Positions 1 to 13,095 are shown, counted from the first letter of the stretch. The stretch is DNA of 64,000 nucleotides from Pantoea sp. Lij88 (GCF_030062155.1 NZ_CP118269.1:2666001-2730000), one strand, 5' to 3'. Program-made: numbers and translations. The notes: a model not told the origin generated them from the letters alone.

Positions 1-650
1 GCGGGATCTGTTTCTCGCTTGGCCTGATGCTGGTTGTGGTATGTGGCGCCGACCTCTTCACCTCAACGGTATTAATCGTCGTCGCTAAAGCGAGTGGTCG
101 CATCAGCTGGGGCCAGCTGGCCCGCAACTGGATTAACGTCTACGCCGGTAACCTTGCAGGTGCCCTCTTCTTCGTTGCCCTGATGTGGTTTGCCGGACAG
201 CATATGGTGGCGAATGGTGCCTGGGGATTAAATGTTCTCGAAACCGCCGATCACAAAATGCATCACACCTTCATCGAAGCGGTCTGTCTGGGTACCCTGG
301 CAAATCTGCTGGTCTGCCTCGCCGTCTGGATGAGTTATTCCGGCCGGACGCTGACCGACAAGCTGGTAGTAATGATTCTGCCTGTCGGAATGTTTGTCGC
401 CAGCGGTTTCGAACACAGCATCGCCAATATGTTTCTTATTCCTTATGCCATTGTCATCCGCGACTTCGCGGCACCTGAATTCTGGCAGGCTGCTGGCACC
501 ACGGCTGCACAGTTTCATTCGCTTACCGTCAGTAACTTTATTCTCGACAACCTGATTCCCGTGACCATCGGAAACATTATCGGCGGCGGCCTTCTGGTTG
601 GGTTGACCTACTGGGTTATCTATCTCCGTAAAGGTGACCAGATTCATTAA
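1..650 (+). CDS. focA: Formate channel FocA, C-terminal part (5' end outside window)
   Basis: FocA is the pentameric inner-membrane channel of the formate/nitrite transporter family that moves formate out of and into the cell during mixed-acid fermentation. The reading frame is open from the left edge to the TAA at 648-650, so the N-terminal part is missing. Visible are several hydrophobic helices, a conserved stretch GFEHSIANM (near base 408) that carries the pore histidine of this family, and a final helix ending in a short basic tail. It lies 71 bases upstream of pflB on the same strand, the classical focA-pflB operon in which channel and enzyme are co-expressed. Identification is secure from sequence and context; only the start is absent. 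Confidence 0.96.
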   Translation, partial: GICFSLGLMLVVVCGADLFTSTVLIVVAKASGRISWGQLARNWINVYAGNLAGALFFVALMWFAGQHMVANGAWGLNVLETADHKMHHTFIEAVCLGTLANLLVCLAVWMSYSGRTLTDKLVVMILPVGMFVASGFEHSIANMFLIPYAIVIRDFAAPEFWQAAGTTAAQFHSLTVSNFILDNLIPVTIGNIIGGGLLVGLTYWVIYLRKGDQIH

Positions 651-662
651 ACCTATTTTGAC

Positions 663-684
663 GGCACAGGATGTTGACTGTGCC
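663..684 (+). other. Hairpin in the focA-pflB intergenic region
   Basis: Perfect 7-bp inverted repeat GGCACAG / CTGTGCC with an 8-base loop, not followed by a T run. It sits in the transcript between focA and pflB. In E. coli this spacer is a place of mRNA processing and internal promoters, so a role in setting pflB above focA is a reasonable inference but is not shown by the sequence. Confidence 0.4.
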
Positions 685-721
685 CGACCGTAAAAGTCTC
701 TTCATATAAGGCAGGTATATT

Positions 722-3004
722 ATGACCGAACTTAATGCAAAACTGGCTTCAGCATGGGAAGGATTTGCTGAAGGCGAATGGCAGAATAGCGTCAATGTGC
801 GCGACTTCATTCAGAAAAACTACACCCCTTATGAAGGTGATGAGTCGTTCCTGGCGGGCGCAACTGAAGCGACCACTAAACTGTGGGAAAGCGTGCTGGA
901 AGGCATCAAAATTGAAAACCGCACCCACGCGCCAGTCGACTTCGACACCGATCTCGCCTCAACCATCACCTCCCACGACGCGGGCTACATCATCAAGCCG
1001 CTGGAAAAAATCGTAGGTCTGCAGACTGAAGCCCCATTAAAACGCGCGCTGATTCCTTTTGGCGGCATCAAAATGGTCGAAGGGTCATGCAAAGTGTATG
1101 GCCGTGAACTCGATCCTTCACTGAAAAAAATCTTCACCGAATACCGTAAAACCCATAATCAGGGTGTGTTCGACGTTTACACCCCGGACATCATGCGCTG
1201 CCGTAAATCAGGTATCCTGACCGGTTTGCCAGATGCCTATGGCCGCGGTCGCATCATCGGTGACTATCGTCGCGTGGCGCTTTACGGCATCGATTTCCTG
1301 ATGGCGGATAAATTCTCTCAGTTCGCGTCTCTGCAGAACGATTTAGAGAATGGCGTGAATCTGGAAGCGACCATTCGTCTGCGTGAAGAGATCTCTGACC
1401 AGCATCGTGCGCTGGCGCAGATTAAAGAGATGGCTGCAAAATATGGCCACGACATTTCCGGCCCGGCCACCAATGCCGTTGAAGCCGTACAGTGGACTTA
1501 CTATGGCTACCTGGCTGCCGTTAAATCACAAAACGGTGCTGCAATGTCCTTTGGCCGCGTCTCAACCTTCCTGGATGTTTACATCGAGCGTGACCTTAAA
1601 GCCGGTAAACTGACTGAAGAACAGGCACAGGAACTGATTGACCATCTGGTCATGAAACTGCGTATGGTTCGCTTCCTTCGTACCCCTGAATATGATGAGC
1701 TGTTCTCAGGTGACCCAATCTGGGCAACGGAATCACTGGCAGGTATGGGCGTTGATGGCCGTACTCTGGTTTCAAAAAGTACTTTCCGCTTCCTGAATAC
1801 CCTCTACACCATGGGTCCTTCACCTGAGCCGAACATGACCATTCTGTGGTCAGAAAAACTGCCGATTAATTTCAAAAAATATGCCGCTAAAGTCTCTATC
1901 GATACCTCATCTCTGCAGTATGAGAACGATGACCTGATGCGTCCTGATTTCGACAATGATGACTACGCCATCGCCTGCTGTGTCAGCCCGATGATTGTCG
2001 GTAAACAAATGCAGTTCTTTGGCGCACGTGCCAACCTGGCGAAAACCCTGCTCTACGCAATTAACGGCGGCGTGGATGAAAAACTGAAAATGCAGGTAGG
2101 ACCGAAAGGCGACAAAATCAGTGACGCCGTGCTGGACTTCGACACCGTCATGGAGCGTATGGATCACTTCATGGACTGGCTGGCAAAACAGTATGTGACT
2201 TCGCTGAACATCATTCACTACATGCATGATAAATACAGCTACGAAGCGGCGCTGATGGCCTTACATGACCGTGATGTCTATCGCACCATGGCGTGTGGTA
2301 TCGCCGGTCTCTCCGTTGCTGCGGATTCACTGTCTGCGATTAAATATGCCAAAGTGAAACCGATTCGTGATGAAGATGGCCTGGCGATCGACTTCGATAT
2401 CGAAGGTGAATATCCACAGTTCGGTAACAACGACTCCCGCGTTGATGACCTGGCCTGCGATCTGGTTGAACGCTTCATGAAGAAAATTCAGCAGCTGACC
2501 ACTTATCGTAATGCCGTGCCGACTCAGTCTGTTCTGACCATCACCTCAAACGTGGTATATGGTAAGAAAACCGGTAATACACCGGATGGACGTCGCGCAG
2601 GTGCACCGTTTGGACCAGGTGCTAACCCGATGCATGGTCGTGACCAGAAAGGTGCGGTAGCTTCACTGACTTCCGTAGCCAAACTGCCGTTTGCCTATGC
2701 GAAAGATGGTATCTCCTATACCTTCTCAATCGTGCCAAACGCGCTGGGTAAAGATGATAACGTGCGTAAAACCAACCTTGCCGGTCTGATGGATGGTTAC
2801 TTCCATCATGAAGCCAGCATTGAAGGCGGTCAGCACCTTAACGTTAACGTCATGAACCGTGAAATGCTGCTGGACGCGATGGAGCATCCAGAGAAGTATC
2901 CGCAGCTGACCATCCGCGTTTCCGGTTATGCTGTGCGCTTTAACTCCCTGACTAAAGAGCAGCAGCAGGATGTGATTACCCGTACCTTCACACAGTCCCT
3001 GTAA
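722..3004 (+). CDS. pflB: Formate C-acetyltransferase (pyruvate formate-lyase)
   Basis: This glycyl-radical enzyme converts pyruvate and CoA to acetyl-CoA and formate in anaerobic cytoplasm. The protein has 760 residues, the same length as the E. coli enzyme and nearly identical along its whole length. The two catalytic cysteines are adjacent at Cys419-Cys420 in IACCVSPM, and the radical glycine is Gly735 in RVSGYAVRF close to the C-terminus, both numbered with the initiator Met. The ATG at 722 follows a purine-rich AGGCAGG. It is preceded by focA and followed by a strong terminator and then by pflA, which encodes its activase. No defect is visible, so the enzyme should be active. Confidence 0.99.
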   Translation: MTELNAKLASAWEGFAEGEWQNSVNVRDFIQKNYTPYEGDESFLAGATEATTKLWESVLEGIKIENRTHAPVDFDTDLASTITSHDAGYIIKPLEKIVGLQTEAPLKRALIPFGGIKMVEGSCKVYGRELDPSLKKIFTEYRKTHNQGVFDVYTPDIMRCRKSGILTGLPDAYGRGRIIGDYRRVALYGIDFLMADKFSQFASLQNDLENGVNLEATIRLREEISDQHRALAQIKEMAAKYGHDISGPATNAVEAVQWTYYGYLAAVKSQNGAAMSFGRVSTFLDVYIERDLKAGKLTEEQAQELIDHLVMKLRMVRFLRTPEYDELFSGDPIWATESLAGMGVDGRTLVSKSTFRFLNTLYTMGPSPEPNMTILWSEKLPINFKKYAAKVSIDTSSLQYENDDLMRPDFDNDDYAIACCVSPMIVGKQMQFFGARANLAKTLLYAINGGVDEKLKMQVGPKGDKISDAVLDFDTVMERMDHFMDWLAKQYVTSLNIIHYMHDKYSYEAALMALHDRDVYRTMACGIAGLSVAADSLSAIKYAKVKPIRDEDGLAIDFDIEGEYPQFGNNDSRVDDLACDLVERFMKKIQQLTTYRNAVPTQSVLTITSNVVYGKKTGNTPDGRRAGAPFGPGANPMHGRDQKGAVASLTSVAKLPFAYAKDGISYTFSIVPNALGKDDNVRKTNLAGLMDGYFHHEASIEGGQHLNVNVMNREMLLDAMEHPEKYPQLTIRVSGYAVRFNSLTKEQQQDVITRTFTQSL

Positions 3005-3021
3005 TCACGGTTAAACCCGAT

Positions 3022-3050
3022 AAAAAAGGCTCCTCGCGGAGCCTTTTCCT
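3022..3050 (+). terminator. Rho-independent terminator after pflB
   Basis: GGCTCC-TCGC-GGAGCC stem flanked by an A run on the left and TTTT on the right, starting 18 bases after the pflB stop codon. It separates pflB from pflA, which therefore probably also has its own promoter in 3051-3168. Confidence 0.85.
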
Positions 3051-3168
3051 TAAAAGTCTGTTCTGGTGGTCATCTCTGTCAGGGTTCCCACCAGAATCGA
3101 TTTCCTGCCCTGAGCGCAACAGAGATTGCGCCGTCTGTCCCGGCAGACTCACTGGAGAAAACATCGCA

Positions 3169-3909
3169 ATGTCAGTTAACGGTCGTATCCACTCATTTGA
3201 ATCCTGCGGCACCGTCGATGGTCCCGGCATCCGTTTCATCACCTTCTTCCAGGGCTGCCTGATGCGCTGCCTTTACTGTCACAACCGCGACACCTGGGAT
3301 ACTCACGGCGGCAAAGAGATCAGCGTCGACGCACTGATGGCGGATGTGCTCTCCTATCGCCATTTTATGAATGCCTCTGGTGGCGGCGTCACCGCGTCAG
3401 GCGGTGAAGCGATTCTCCAGGCTGAATTTGTGCGCGACTGGTTCCGCGCCTGCAGGGCAGAAGGCATTCATACCTGTCTCGACACCAACGGCTTCGTACG
3501 CCGCTATGATCCGGTGATCGATGAACTGCTCGACGTGACTGACTTAGTGATGCTCGACCTGAAACAGATGAATGACGATGTGCATCAGATTCTGGTGGGG
3601 GTCTCTAATCACCGTACGCTGGACTTTGCCCGTTATCTGCAGAAAAAAGGCAAGAGAACCTGGATCCGTTTCGTCGTCGTACCCGGTTATTCCGACGACG
3701 ATGATACTGCTCATCGCCTGGGTGAATTCACGCGTGACATGGAGAACGTTGAGAAGATTGAATTGCTGCCCTATCACGAACTGGGTAAGCATAAATGGAT
3801 TGCGATGGGTGAAGAGTACAAGCTGGATGGCGTAAAACCGCCCAGCAAAGAGACGATGGAGCGCGTGAAAAACATTCTCGCCAGCTATGGCCATGAAGTG
3901 ATGTACTAG
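3169..3909 (+). CDS. pflA: Pyruvate formate-lyase-activating enzyme (radical SAM)
   Basis: PflA uses S-adenosylmethionine and a [4Fe-4S] cluster to abstract hydrogen from the radical glycine of PflB. The 246-residue protein carries the radical-SAM motif as Cys30-x3-Cys34-x2-Cys37 in [11 protein letters not shown], followed by the glycine-rich [10 protein letters not shown] segment that binds SAM. Length and sequence match the E. coli activase throughout. The ATG at 3169 is preceded by CTGGAGAAAAC as ribosome-binding site. It lies 164 bases after pflB beyond a terminator, and converges with ycaD across a shared terminator. Confidence 0.98.
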   Translation: MSVNGRIHSFESCGTVDGPGIRFITFFQGCLMRCLYCHNRDTWDTHGGKEISVDALMADVLSYRHFMNASGGGVTASGGEAILQAEFVRDWFRACRAEGIHTCLDTNGFVRRYDPVIDELLDVTDLVMLDLKQMNDDVHQILVGVSNHRTLDFARYLQKKGKRTWIRFVVVPGYSDDDDTAHRLGEFTRDMENVEKIELLPYHELGKHKWIAMGEEYKLDGVKPPSKETMERVKNILASYGHEVMY

Positions 3910-3921
3910 AGAACCGGCCAT

Positions 3922-3950
3922 AAAAAAGGGAGCTTAACGCTCCCTTTTTG
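3922..3950. terminator. Bidirectional terminator between pflA and ycaD
   Basis: GGGAGC-TTAAC-GCTCCC stem bounded by AAAAAA on the left and TTTTT on the right, placed between the convergent pflA and ycaD genes, so it can serve both directions. Confidence 0.9.
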
Positions 3951-3961
3951 CTGCTCAGCGA

Positions 3962-5113
3962 TCAGGCATGTGCCACTGGTGTAGCCTGATGATTCGCTTT
4001 GCGCAGCAGCATCACCAGATAAACCAGCGCCACAGCCGCGATCATCACGAACAACAGTTGGTCAGAGTAATTCTGCATCAGAACAGAGGTCATTGCCGGT
4101 CCAGCCAGACTGCCTACGGTATAACTCATCAGCAGCGCCTGATTCATCGCAACCAGTTCATGGTGTGAAACCGTTTCACACGCCCAGGACATCGCCACCG
4201 GATAGAGTGTGAAGCCCGCCAGTCCCAGAACAAACAGCGCCGGAGCCATCGCGGCATTGGTTAACATGGCCATGGCACCCAGGATAACCACAAAGACCTG
4301 AACCCGCAGCACCAGCATGCGACCAAAACGATCGGCCAGACGGCCAACGGGCCACTGCCCAACAATGCCTGCGCTGACCAGCAACGCCATCCAGTAGCCG
4401 ACGCTGGCATCACTCATTCCCTGATGTGACAGGTACAGTGGCATCAGGCCATAAAGCGAGCCCAGAAGGATGCCAGAGATGATGCAGCCATTGATACCCA
4501 GGCGTGAGCTGCGGCGACGCAGCATCGGCCAGATGCGGGCCGGCGCGGCTTCGGTCGCTTCACCGTTGCTGGAGACGCGGGTAAAGACCAGCGGCAGCAC
4601 GGCGCAGAAGACCAGCGACGTCACCCACGGAATCACGCTGAGTAATTCCGTAGAGAGTTTGCTGACCAGTAACTGGCCGGTCACGGTGCCAATGTAATAG
4701 ACAACCATGTAGGCCGCCAGCAGCTGTCCCCGATTACGTACCGTTCCGCTGCACAGTAGTGCGCTCTCAACCACCACCCACATCAGCGCACAGCCAACAC
4801 CGGCGATGAAGCGCATTGAACTCCATGCCCAGAAGCCTGACATCATCGCCAGGCACAGGGTTGCGACGGCAAACATCACGGTCGCCAGGTAGTAGCTACG
4901 GTTGAAGCCATACTGCCGGATTAACCAGCCAGCCAGCAGCGTGCCTGCCAGATTACCGGTGTAATAAGAGGAGCTTACGATTCCTACCTGCCAGGTTGTC
5001 AGTAAGTCATGCGTCAGCCACAGTGGAACAAGCGTATTCAGCACGGCAATTGCGACAGTCATTAACATCAGGCCGCAAAGCAGCAATATCACGGGGCGTG
5101 ACCAGGTAGACAT
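3962..5113 (-). CDS. ycaD: MFS transporter YcaD
   Basis: A 12-helix major facilitator superfamily protein of 383 residues; its substrate is not established. The family motif GRLADRFGR lies in the loop after the first half of the protein, and hydrophobic segments are spread along the whole length. I chose the ATG at 5113 because it matches the N-terminus of E. coli YcaD (MSTW..RPV..LL); the open frame extends a further 36 codons upstream, but that part is basic and not similar to the family. The ribosome-binding site in front of this ATG is weak. In E. coli ycaD lies between dms/yca genes near serS and pflA; here it is directly flanked by both. Confidence 0.93.
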   Translation of the reverse strand: MSTWSRPVILLLCGLMLMTVAIAVLNTLVPLWLTHDLLTTWQVGIVSSSYYTGNLAGTLLAGWLIRQYGFNRSYYLATVMFAVATLCLAMMSGFWAWSSMRFIAGVGCALMWVVVESALLCSGTVRNRGQLLAAYMVVYYIGTVTGQLLVSKLSTELLSVIPWVTSLVFCAVLPLVFTRVSSNGEATEAAPARIWPMLRRRSSRLGINGCIISGILLGSLYGLMPLYLSHQGMSDASVGYWMALLVSAGIVGQWPVGRLADRFGRMLVLRVQVFVVILGAMAMLTNAAMAPALFVLGLAGFTLYPVAMSWACETVSHHELVAMNQALLMSYTVGSLAGPAMTSVLMQNYSDQLLFVMIAAVALVYLVMLLRKANHQATPVAHA

Positions 5114-5390
5114 AGGGGATAGAAACCAGAGCAAAATGAAGGAAATTGCGCGCAGTTTGCCACTGGCTTTTTTAAAGTCAATGGGCGCAATTTGACGGCA
5201 GCACATTTTGCTGTCCGACAATTTAATTTACTAATCTTCAGTGGGTTACAGCCGTGTCAGGCGGCAGACGACGAAATGCTATCTCTATGAAAAATTAGGT
5301 TTTTAAGTATTCCAGTCCATCTGATATCGATAACGTTTATTTGTGATTAAAACTGAACGTATGGACTCTCTTTTTTCATATGAGAGGCAT

Positions 5391-5415
5391 AAAAAAACCC
5401 GGCCATGGCCGGGTT
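5391..5415 (-). terminator. Terminator after serS
   Basis: Perfect stem AACCCGGCC-AT-GGCCGGGTT read on the minus strand and followed by a run of T, 18 bases beyond the serS stop codon. Confidence 0.92.
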
Positions 5416-5432
5416 CACAGATTCAGAATCGC

Positions 5433-6800
<1,368 letters not shown>

Positions 6801-6817
6801 TTACCGTAACGTCTGTT

Positions 6818-8161
6818 TCAGCGGTAGCGTTTTGTCGGGCTATTTTGATCCTGCTCAGCGAGCCAGCTTAGCTTTTCACCAATCTTACCCTCAAGCCCGC
6901 GCTGGGTTGGGATGTAATAGCGCGCGCTGGCCAGTTCCTGCGGAAAATAGACTTCCCCGGCGGCGTAGGCGTTGGTTTCGTCATGGGCATAACGGTACTC
7001 TTTGCCCAGCCCCATCTCTTTCATCAGTTTAGTTGGCGCGTTGCGCAGATGTTCCGGCACATCGTAATCGGGATTATCGCGCGCATCACGCATCGCCGCT
7101 TTAAAGGCGTTATAAACCGCGTTACTTTTTGGCGCGCAGGCGAGATAAACAATCGCCTGAGCGATGGCGCGCTCCCCTTCTGCCGGACCCACGCGCGTGA
7201 AGCAATCCCAGGCCGCAATCGCCACCTGCATACCGCGCGGGTCGGCATTGCCGACATCTTCAGAGGCAATGGCCAGCAACCGGCGTGCCACATAAAGCGG
7301 GTCGCCGCCTGCGGTGATGATGCGCGCATACCAGTAGAGCGCCGCATCAGGGGCGGAGCCGCGGACTGATTTGTGCAGAGCCGAAATCAGATCGTAAAAA
7401 CGGTCACCCTTGTTATCAAAACGCGCGGACCGCTCACCCGAGACTTCGTTAAGCAACTGCGGCGTCAGTTCACGCTGACCCGAGGCGGTGATTTCGGCCA
7501 TATCCGCCATCATCTCCAGCGTATTCAGTGCCCGGCGTGCATCACCATTAACCAGTTCAGCAATCATCCTGCGGGTGTTATCCGGCAGCACGATGTCACT
7601 GTCGCCATAGCCCCGCGCGTTATCCTGCATCGCCTGATCCAGCACCTGCTCAATATCCTCGGTGGTCAGTGATTTCAGCAGGTAAACGCGGGCGCGTGAC
7701 AGCAATGCGGAGTTGAGTTCAAAAGAGGGGTTTTCGGTGGTCGCACCAATAAAGGTGATGGTGCCATCTTCAATATGCGGCAGAAAAGCATCCTGCTGGC
7801 TTTTGTTGAATCGATGGACCTCGTCCACAAACAGGATGGTACGCCGCCCGGCATGCTTATTCTGTCGGGCGCGCTCAATTGCTTCACGGATCTCTTTGAC
7901 GCCGGAGGTCACTGCCGAAATACGCTCCACGTCGGCATTGCCATAGTGTGCGATGATCTCTGCCAGCGTGGTTTTGCCGGTCCCGGGCGGTCCCCACAGG
8001 ATCATTGAATGCAGGTGCCCTGCTTCAATCGCGCGCGGCAGAGGTTTGCCCGCGCCCAGCAGATGCTGCTGACCAATGTACTGTTTCAATGTTTCTGGCC
8101 GCATACGCGCGGCCAGTGGTTTGAAATTTTCGGTGGAAAAATCCAGGGACAGGTTACTCAC
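6818..8161 (-). CDS. rarA: Replication-associated recombination protein A
   Basis: RarA (MgsA) is a tetrameric AAA+ ATPase related to clamp loaders that acts at stalled replication forks and interacts with SSB. The 447-residue protein shows the Walker A box GPPGTGKTT, Walker B DEVHRFN, sensor-type segment [10 protein letters not shown] and the C-terminal tetramerisation domain (MgsA_AAA_assoc) over the last 170 residues. It is the same length as E. coli RarA. It lies 7 bases downstream of lolA, so the two are co-transcribed, as in E. coli, where lolA-rarA-serS follow ftsK. Confidence 0.98.
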   Translation of the reverse strand: MSNLSLDFSTENFKPLAARMRPETLKQYIGQQHLLGAGKPLPRAIEAGHLHSMILWGPPGTGKTTLAEIIAHYGNADVERISAVTSGVKEIREAIERARQNKHAGRRTILFVDEVHRFNKSQQDAFLPHIEDGTITFIGATTENPSFELNSALLSRARVYLLKSLTTEDIEQVLDQAMQDNARGYGDSDIVLPDNTRRMIAELVNGDARRALNTLEMMADMAEITASGQRELTPQLLNEVSGERSARFDNKGDRFYDLISALHKSVRGSAPDAALYWYARIITAGGDPLYVARRLLAIASEDVGNADPRGMQVAIAAWDCFTRVGPAEGERAIAQAIVYLACAPKSNAVYNAFKAAMRDARDNPDYDVPEHLRNAPTKLMKEMGLGKEYRYAHDETNAYAAGEVYFPQELASARYYIPTQRGLEGKIGEKLSWLAEQDQNSPTKRYR

Positions 8162-8168
8162 CGTGACC

Positions 8169-8780
8169 TCACTGACGTTGGTCGTCCACCGTCACGCCTT
8201 TAGGCGGTGTGAACGTAAATTTGTCCGGGCTGATGGCGCCGTTCTGCTGGCTTTTCAGCTGGTAATCGCTGCGCTGACCATCCTGCTCAATCGCGCTGAA
8301 GCGGTTAATGGTGCCGCTGGACGTCACCTGGATGGTGAACTGTTTCAGGTTGCCGTCGCTGTTTTTGGGTGTCAGTTCAAAATTGTCACCCTGCTGTTTG
8401 ATGTTGTACTGCTTCCAGTCGTTTGATTGGTTGCGGGCAATCAGCATAAACGGCGTGTTGCTGGTCGCATTCTGCAGCCGGCTTACGGTTGCCTGCTCAA
8501 CAAACGGATTGTAGAACCACAGCGACTTACCATCGGAGATGATGATGCTTTCGTCCGGTGCCGTCATGTGCCAGTTAAACAGGCTGGGACGTTTTACCCA
8601 CAGTTCGCCTTCGCCATCCTGCACATTCGCACCGCTGCTGTCGGTCACTTTTTGGGTGAAGCTGGCGTGGAAGCTGCTGACCTTGTTCAGGCGCTGTTGC
8701 AGATCACTGGAAGCATCAGCCAATACGCTGGCTGAAGAAAAGGTGGCCAACAGGCCCAGAGCGATTACGCGTAATTTCAT
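8169..8780 (-). CDS. lolA: Outer-membrane lipoprotein carrier LolA
   Basis: LolA is the periplasmic chaperone that accepts lipoproteins from the LolCDE ABC transporter and passes them to LolB at the outer membrane. With the ATG at 8780 the product has 203 residues, as in E. coli, and starts with a signal peptide ([21 protein letters not shown], cleaved after ALA-like SVLA). The frame also contains a TTG nine bases upstream, but AAGGA would then lie too close to it; the same AAGGA is correctly spaced from the ATG. Conserved segments such as [16 protein letters not shown] and [11 protein letters not shown] support the call. Confidence 0.97.
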   Translation of the reverse strand: MKLRVIALGLLATFSSASVLADASSDLQQRLNKVSSFHASFTQKVTDSSGANVQDGEGELWVKRPSLFNWHMTAPDESIIISDGKSLWFYNPFVEQATVSRLQNATSNTPFMLIARNQSNDWKQYNIKQQGDNFELTPKNSDGNLKQFTIQVTSSGTINRFSAIEQDGQRSDYQLKSQQNGAISPDKFTFTPPKGVTVDDQRQ

Positions 8781-8898
8781 CTGCTTCAATTCCTTATTTA
8801 AACGTTCCCATCGATAACTGCATTAAGCCTGGTCGCCGTTCCGCCATCAGAACAGAGGAAAAAACCGAAAGCTGATTCAGATATGGGGTTTAACCGCA

Positions 8899-8934
8899 TA
8901 AAAACAATGAGCCAGTCGGAACTGGCTCATTGAG
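8899..8934 (-). terminator. Terminator after ftsK
   Basis: Perfect 12-bp stem CAATGAGCCAGT / ACTGGCTCATTG with a 4-base loop, followed on the minus strand by TTTTTATG. It ends the ftsK transcript ahead of lolA, which implies a separate lolA promoter in 8781-8898. Confidence 0.93.
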
Positions 8935-8957
8935 TAGTGTTTCAAAACATTTAACCG

Positions 8958-11900
8958 CTACATATCGTGAGGCGGCGGCGACAGCACTTCACGGTTACCA
9001 TTGTGGCCGGGTGCAGAAACGATGCCCTGCGCCTCCATCTGCTCAATGATACGTGCCGCCCGGTTATAACCGATGCGGAACTGACGCTGAACGCCGGAAA
9101 TCGACGCACGACGTTTATCGACCACGAAGCCAACGGCCTGATCAAACAGCGGATCGAGCTCTTCATCGCTGTCGATGCCACCGGCGCTTTCGCTCTCTTC
9201 ACCTGCCGTAATGCTGTCGATATATTGCGGACGGCCACGTGCTTTCCAGTCCTGAACCACAGCATGCACTTCCTGATCACGAACAAACGCACCGTGAACA
9301 CGAATCGGCAGCGACGAGTTTGGCGGCATGTAGAGCATGTCACCCATACCCAGCAGTGACTCCGCGCCGCCCTGATCGAGAATGGTACGTGAGTCAATTT
9401 TGCTCGAAACGGTAAAGGCGATACGTGTCGGGATGTTCGCTTTGATCAGGCCGGTGATGACATCCACAGAAGGACGCTGAGTTGCCAGCACCAGATGGAT
9501 GCCTGCGGCACGGGCTTTCTGTGCCAGGCGCGCAATCAGCTCTTCAACCTTTTTACCCACTGCCATGATCAGGTCAGCAAATTCATCGACCATCACAACG
9601 ATGTAAGGCAGTTTTTCCAGAACCGGCGGCGTCATATCCATGCTGTCGCCCGGTTTCCAGAACGGATCAGGAATCGGACGACCCATCGCTTCGGCCTGTT
9701 CCACTTTTTCGTTGTAACCTGCAAGGTTACGCACGCCCAGCGCCGACATCAGCTTGTAGCGACGCTCCATTTCACCGACGCTCCAGCGCAGCGCATTCGC
9801 CGCATCTTTCATGTCGGTGACGACTTCGGTCAGCAGGTGCGGAATGCCTTCATAGACCGACAGCTCCAGCATTTTCGGATCGATCATGATAAAGCGAACT
9901 TCTTCCGGCGTCGCTTTGTAGAGCATGCTGATAATCATGGCGTTTACGCCCACAGATTTACCGGAACCGGTGGTACCGGCAACCAGTAAGTGCGGCATTT
10001 TCGCCAGATCGGCCACGACCGGCTGACCGGCAATGTCTTTACCCAGCACCACGGCCAGCGGAGACGGGTTGTCGCGGAATTTAGGGCAATCCAGCACTTC
10101 ACGCAGATAGACGGTCTGACGATGTTTGTTCGGCAGTTCCAGACCCACGTAAGGCTTGCCAGGAATGACTTCCACCACACGCACTGCGACCGTCGAGAGT
10201 GAACGCGCTAAATCGCGCGACAGGTTCGAAATACGCGCTGCTTTCACGCCTGGTGCCAGGTCCAGTTCGAAACGGGTGATAACCGGGCCAGGCGAGATGC
10301 CAACCACTTCAGCTTTGACGCGATAATCACCTAAGCGTGATTCGACCAGGCGGGCAGTCTGCTCAAGCGAGAACATATCAACCGGTTCTTCCTCGACAGG
10401 TGGAGCGGTCAGCAGATCCAGCGAAGGCAGTGGCGTGGAGGGTTTCTCCAGCGGCTGCTCATGACGCATCAGGAACGGATGAATCAGGCTGTCATGCAGT
10501 GAAGGTTTCGCCTCTTCAACCGGCTGAACCGGCGCCGCAGCTGGCGCGCCATAAGCAGGCGAAGAATAAGCCGGAGCCTGTGGTGCCGCTGGTGTGCTAT
10601 AAGCGGGCGCTGCAGGCGCAGCATACACCGGCTCTGCAGGTTCTGAAGGCACACTATAGACAGGCTCTGTCGGGGCAAAGCTGGCAGGCGCAGGAACCTG
10701 AGCGGCTGCCTGAGGTCTTGAAACCTCACTCACCTGCTGCCACGGTTCGTGTGAAACCGCCGGGGCGTCCGGTTCTGGCGTCGCAGCAATGGTAAATAAC
10801 GGTTCAGAAGGACCGTCATCCACCAGATCTTTCATCGGTGAAAAATCAAACGCTGAGGCAGTATCGATATTGAATACCGGCTCTTTTTTTACTTCTGGCT
10901 CATAGCGCTGCTGTTGCTGCTCGGCGAACTGACGCGCCAGTGCATCCTGCTGCTGCGCATCCTGCTCATCTTCCTCATCCTGCTGCCAGCTGGTGCCATA
11001 ACGCTGCTGCTGTTCAGACTCGAAAGCCTGACGCAGTTCAGCCTGCTGCAGCGCCTCTTCAGCATCCGGTGCTGTAGAAACTGCTCCGGTCGGGGCTGTT
11101 TCGCTCTCTCCCGTTTTCGCTTTCTCTTCAGCCATGCGCTGAGAAGGCAACTTAATGCCATAAGAGGCGAGTTCACGACGGGTAGGCAGTTTTACCGGAT
11201 TCGGACGCGGCAGCGCCGGTCCGATACCCTGCTTAACCTGTGGATTGAGATTGGTTTCAGGAGCTAAGTCGAAAACAGGTGCAGTACGCGTCGTTGCCGT
11301 TGCGGCTGTTGCAGCAGCAGCGGCGGTCGCAGCGGCTGGAGCCGCAGGGATCGCTGATGCGTCACGCCAGTTACCCATTTTAGGTTCGTCATCGTCGTAA
11401 GCACTGAACGAGGGCGCAGCCGGGGCTTCGTCCGGCATTTCAAAGTGATAAAGCGGTGGTGCGGCCGCAGGCGCTGGAGCACTCTGCGCCGGAGTCGGAG
11501 CAGTTGTTGCACCATAGGATGGAGGCGCGCTCGGTGCAGCTGCTGGTTGTGCTGGCGATGCTGGCGCAACTGGAGCAGATGCCGTATACGCCGCAGCAGC
11601 CGGTGCTGCAACAGCGGCAGGCGCAGGCGTTTCAGAAGCAGCGGGTGCAAGAGTCACCTCTGCAGCTTCCGCCGTCGCCGCTACCGCAGCACTGGTTGCT
11701 GCCGCCGCTTTAGCCAGCAACGGATCCGGCTGTGACGCTGCAGCGGCTGCACGTGGCGCAGAAAGCAGCACATCATCATCCTGATCCGCAGCATGGAGTT
11801 GAGGGACATCCACGTATTCATGCGCGTCCTGCTCGTCATCCTCTTCCTGCCAGGGTTCATCGTGACGCGAACGGTTGCTGGCAAACGTCAGCACGCCCAT

Positions 11901-12482
11901 CACCACGCCACCGATTCTTTCTGCAATGGTGAGCCATGACCAGCCGGTATAAAGGGTAATGCCCGCCGCCCATACGCAGAGCAGCATCAGCGTACCACCA
12001 GCCGGACTGAACCAGGGGGCAATCGCGTTACTCACCAGGCTGCCAATCACGCCGCCCGAGGCAAAATACCAGATATCATCGGCGTTCAGCGCCGCCATAC
12101 CACAGGTCGTCACCACCAGCGCAAGGACGCCAATTAAGCGCAGCCCGACGGCAAAGTAGTCAAAATAGTCCTGGCTATCGCGCTGACGGAAAGCAATCCA
12201 GCACAGACCCAGGATGACAGGAGGAATGGCGTACGCCATCACACCAAAAATGAAGAGTAAGGTGTCAGCCAGCCAGGCACCGACGCTGCCGCCGATATTA
12301 TGGATAGGTTCATGCCAGGCCGTTTGCGACCAGCTCGGGTCGGAAGGGTTAAAACTGACCAGTGAAACCATCAGGTAGATGGCAAACAGCGCCACCAGAA
12401 TAAGCAACGCTTCCAGCAGACGACGTCCACTGCTCAGCGATTGTAACGAAACGTCTTTATCTTCTGTATATTCCTGGCTCAA
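8958..12482 (-). CDS. ftsK: DNA translocase FtsK
   Basis: FtsK couples cell division with chromosome segregation: its N-terminal membrane domain joins the divisome and its C-terminal motor pumps DNA toward dif and activates XerCD. The start is placed at the TTG at 12482, which has GGAG at correct spacing and aligns with the E. coli N-terminus (SQEYTEDK); this gives 1174 residues, against 1329 in E. coli. Four or five membrane helices occupy about residues 20-200, then a linker of about 500 residues rich in Ala, Pro and Gln, then the RecA-like motor (Walker A GTTGSGKS, Walker B MVDEFADL) and a winged-helix gamma domain ([18 protein letters not shown]). The linker is shorter and much richer in alanine than in E. 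coli; motor and gamma domains are nearly identical. Confidence 0.98.
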   Translation of the reverse strand: MSQEYTEDKDVSLQSLSSGRRLLEALLILVALFAIYLMVSLVSFNPSDPSWSQTAWHEPIHNIGGSVGAWLADTLLFIFGVMAYAIPPVILGLCWIAFRQRDSQDYFDYFAVGLRLIGVLALVVTTCGMAALNADDIWYFASGGVIGSLVSNAIAPWFSPAGGTLMLLCVWAAGITLYTGWSWLTIAERIGGVVMGVLTFASNRSRHDEPWQEEDDEQDAHEYVDVPQLHAADQDDDVLLSAPRAAAAASQPDPLLAKAAAATSAAVAATAEAAEVTLAPAASETPAPAAVAAPAAAAYTASAPVAPASPAQPAAAPSAPPSYGATTAPTPAQSAPAPAAAPPLYHFEMPDEAPAAPSFSAYDDDEPKMGNWRDASAIPAAPAAATAAAAATAATATTRTAPVFDLAPETNLNPQVKQGIGPALPRPNPVKLPTRRELASYGIKLPSQRMAEEKAKTGESETAPTGAVSTAPDAEEALQQAELRQAFESEQQQRYGTSWQQDEEDEQDAQQQDALARQFAEQQQQRYEPEVKKEPVFNIDTASAFDFSPMKDLVDDGPSEPLFTIAATPEPDAPAVSHEPWQQVSEVSRPQAAAQVPAPASFAPTEPVYSVPSEPAEPVYAAPAAPAYSTPAAPQAPAYSSPAYGAPAAAPVQPVEEAKPSLHDSLIHPFLMRHEQPLEKPSTPLPSLDLLTAPPVEEEPVDMFSLEQTARLVESRLGDYRVKAEVVGISPGPVITRFELDLAPGVKAARISNLSRDLARSLSTVAVRVVEVIPGKPYVGLELPNKHRQTVYLREVLDCPKFRDNPSPLAVVLGKDIAGQPVVADLAKMPHLLVAGTTGSGKSVGVNAMIISMLYKATPEEVRFIMIDPKMLELSVYEGIPHLLTEVVTDMKDAANALRWSVGEMERRYKLMSALGVRNLAGYNEKVEQAEAMGRPIPDPFWKPGDSMDMTPPVLEKLPYIVVMVDEFADLIMAVGKKVEELIARLAQKARAAGIHLVLATQRPSVDVITGLIKANIPTRIAFTVSSKIDSRTILDQGGAESLLGMGDMLYMPPNSSLPIRVHGAFVRDQEVHAVVQDWKARGRPQYIDSITAGEESESAGGIDSDEELDPLFDQAVGFVVDKRRASISGVQRQFRIGYNRAARIIEQMEAQGIVSAPGHNGNREVLSPPPHDM

Positions 12483-12518
12483 GAGGACTCTCCAGGTGCC
12501 TGTAAAGTAAGAAGCAAC

Positions 12519-12540
12519 AGCGTCGGGCAAGCCCGACGCT
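12519..12540 (-). terminator. Probable terminator between lrp and ftsK
   Basis: Perfect 10-bp stem AGCGTCGGGC-AA-GCCCGACGCT, followed on the minus strand by GTTGCTTCTTACTTT, a poor T tract. It could end the lrp transcript before ftsK. Confidence 0.6.
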
Positions 12541-12600
12541 GATCCTGTATGAATTCACAGGAGTGTACCGAAATCTCACAGGTTTTGCACCTGCCCCGCA

Positions 12601-13095
12601 TCAGCGAGTTTTGATCACCAGTCGATTGCTCTGTTTGACCTCTTCCATCACCACATAAGTTCGCGTGTCGTTTACGCCCGGCAGGCGCAACAGGGTTTCA
12701 CCCAGTAGCTTACGGTAGGCAGACATATCAGGTACGCGCGTTTTCAGCAGGTAGTCGAAATCGCCGGAAACGAGGTGACACTCTTGAGTTTCCTCAAGTT
12801 TTTGCACAGCGGCGTTAAATTGCTCAAACACATCCGGCGCACCACGATTCAGAGTAATCTCAACGAATACCAGCAGAGACGCATCCAGATAGTGCGGGTT
12901 TAACTGCGCGGTGTAGCCAAGAATAAATCCCTGACGTTCGAGACGACGCACGCGCTCAAGACATGGCGTAGGTGATAAGCCCACGCGTTTGGAAAGCTCT
13001 ACGTTTGAAATGCGACCATCTTTCTGAAGTTCATTCAGAATGTTCCTGTCAATTCTGTCGAGGTCTTTCCCGGGGCGTTTCTTATTGTCTACCAT
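12601..13095 (-). CDS. lrp: Leucine-responsive regulatory protein
   Basis: Lrp is a global feast/famine transcription factor controlling amino-acid metabolism, transport and fimbriae, with leucine as effector. The ATG at 13095 yields 164 residues, as in E. coli, beginning MVDNKKRPGKDLDRIDRN; the frame runs 13 codons further upstream but that segment is not part of the family. An AsnC-type helix-turn-helix (about residues 30-55, ISNVELSKRVGLSPTPCLERV) is followed by the RAM effector-binding domain. The protein is almost unchanged from E. coli. A long non-coding stretch with two strong hairpins lies upstream. Confidence 0.99.
   Translation of the reverse strand: MVDNKKRPGKDLDRIDRNILNELQKDGRISNVELSKRVGLSPTPCLERVRRLERQGFILGYTAQLNPHYLDASLLVFVEITLNRGAPDVFEQFNAAVQKLEETQECHLVSGDFDYLLKTRVPDMSAYRKLLGETLLRLPGVNDTRTYVVMEEVKQSNRLVIKTR

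Noticed and set aside
11264..11650. Long open frames opposite ftsK (for example 11264-11650 and 10337-10795)
   Set aside because: They lie over the Ala/Pro-rich linker, whose GC-rich repetitive codons keep other frames open by chance; the peptides are of low complexity.
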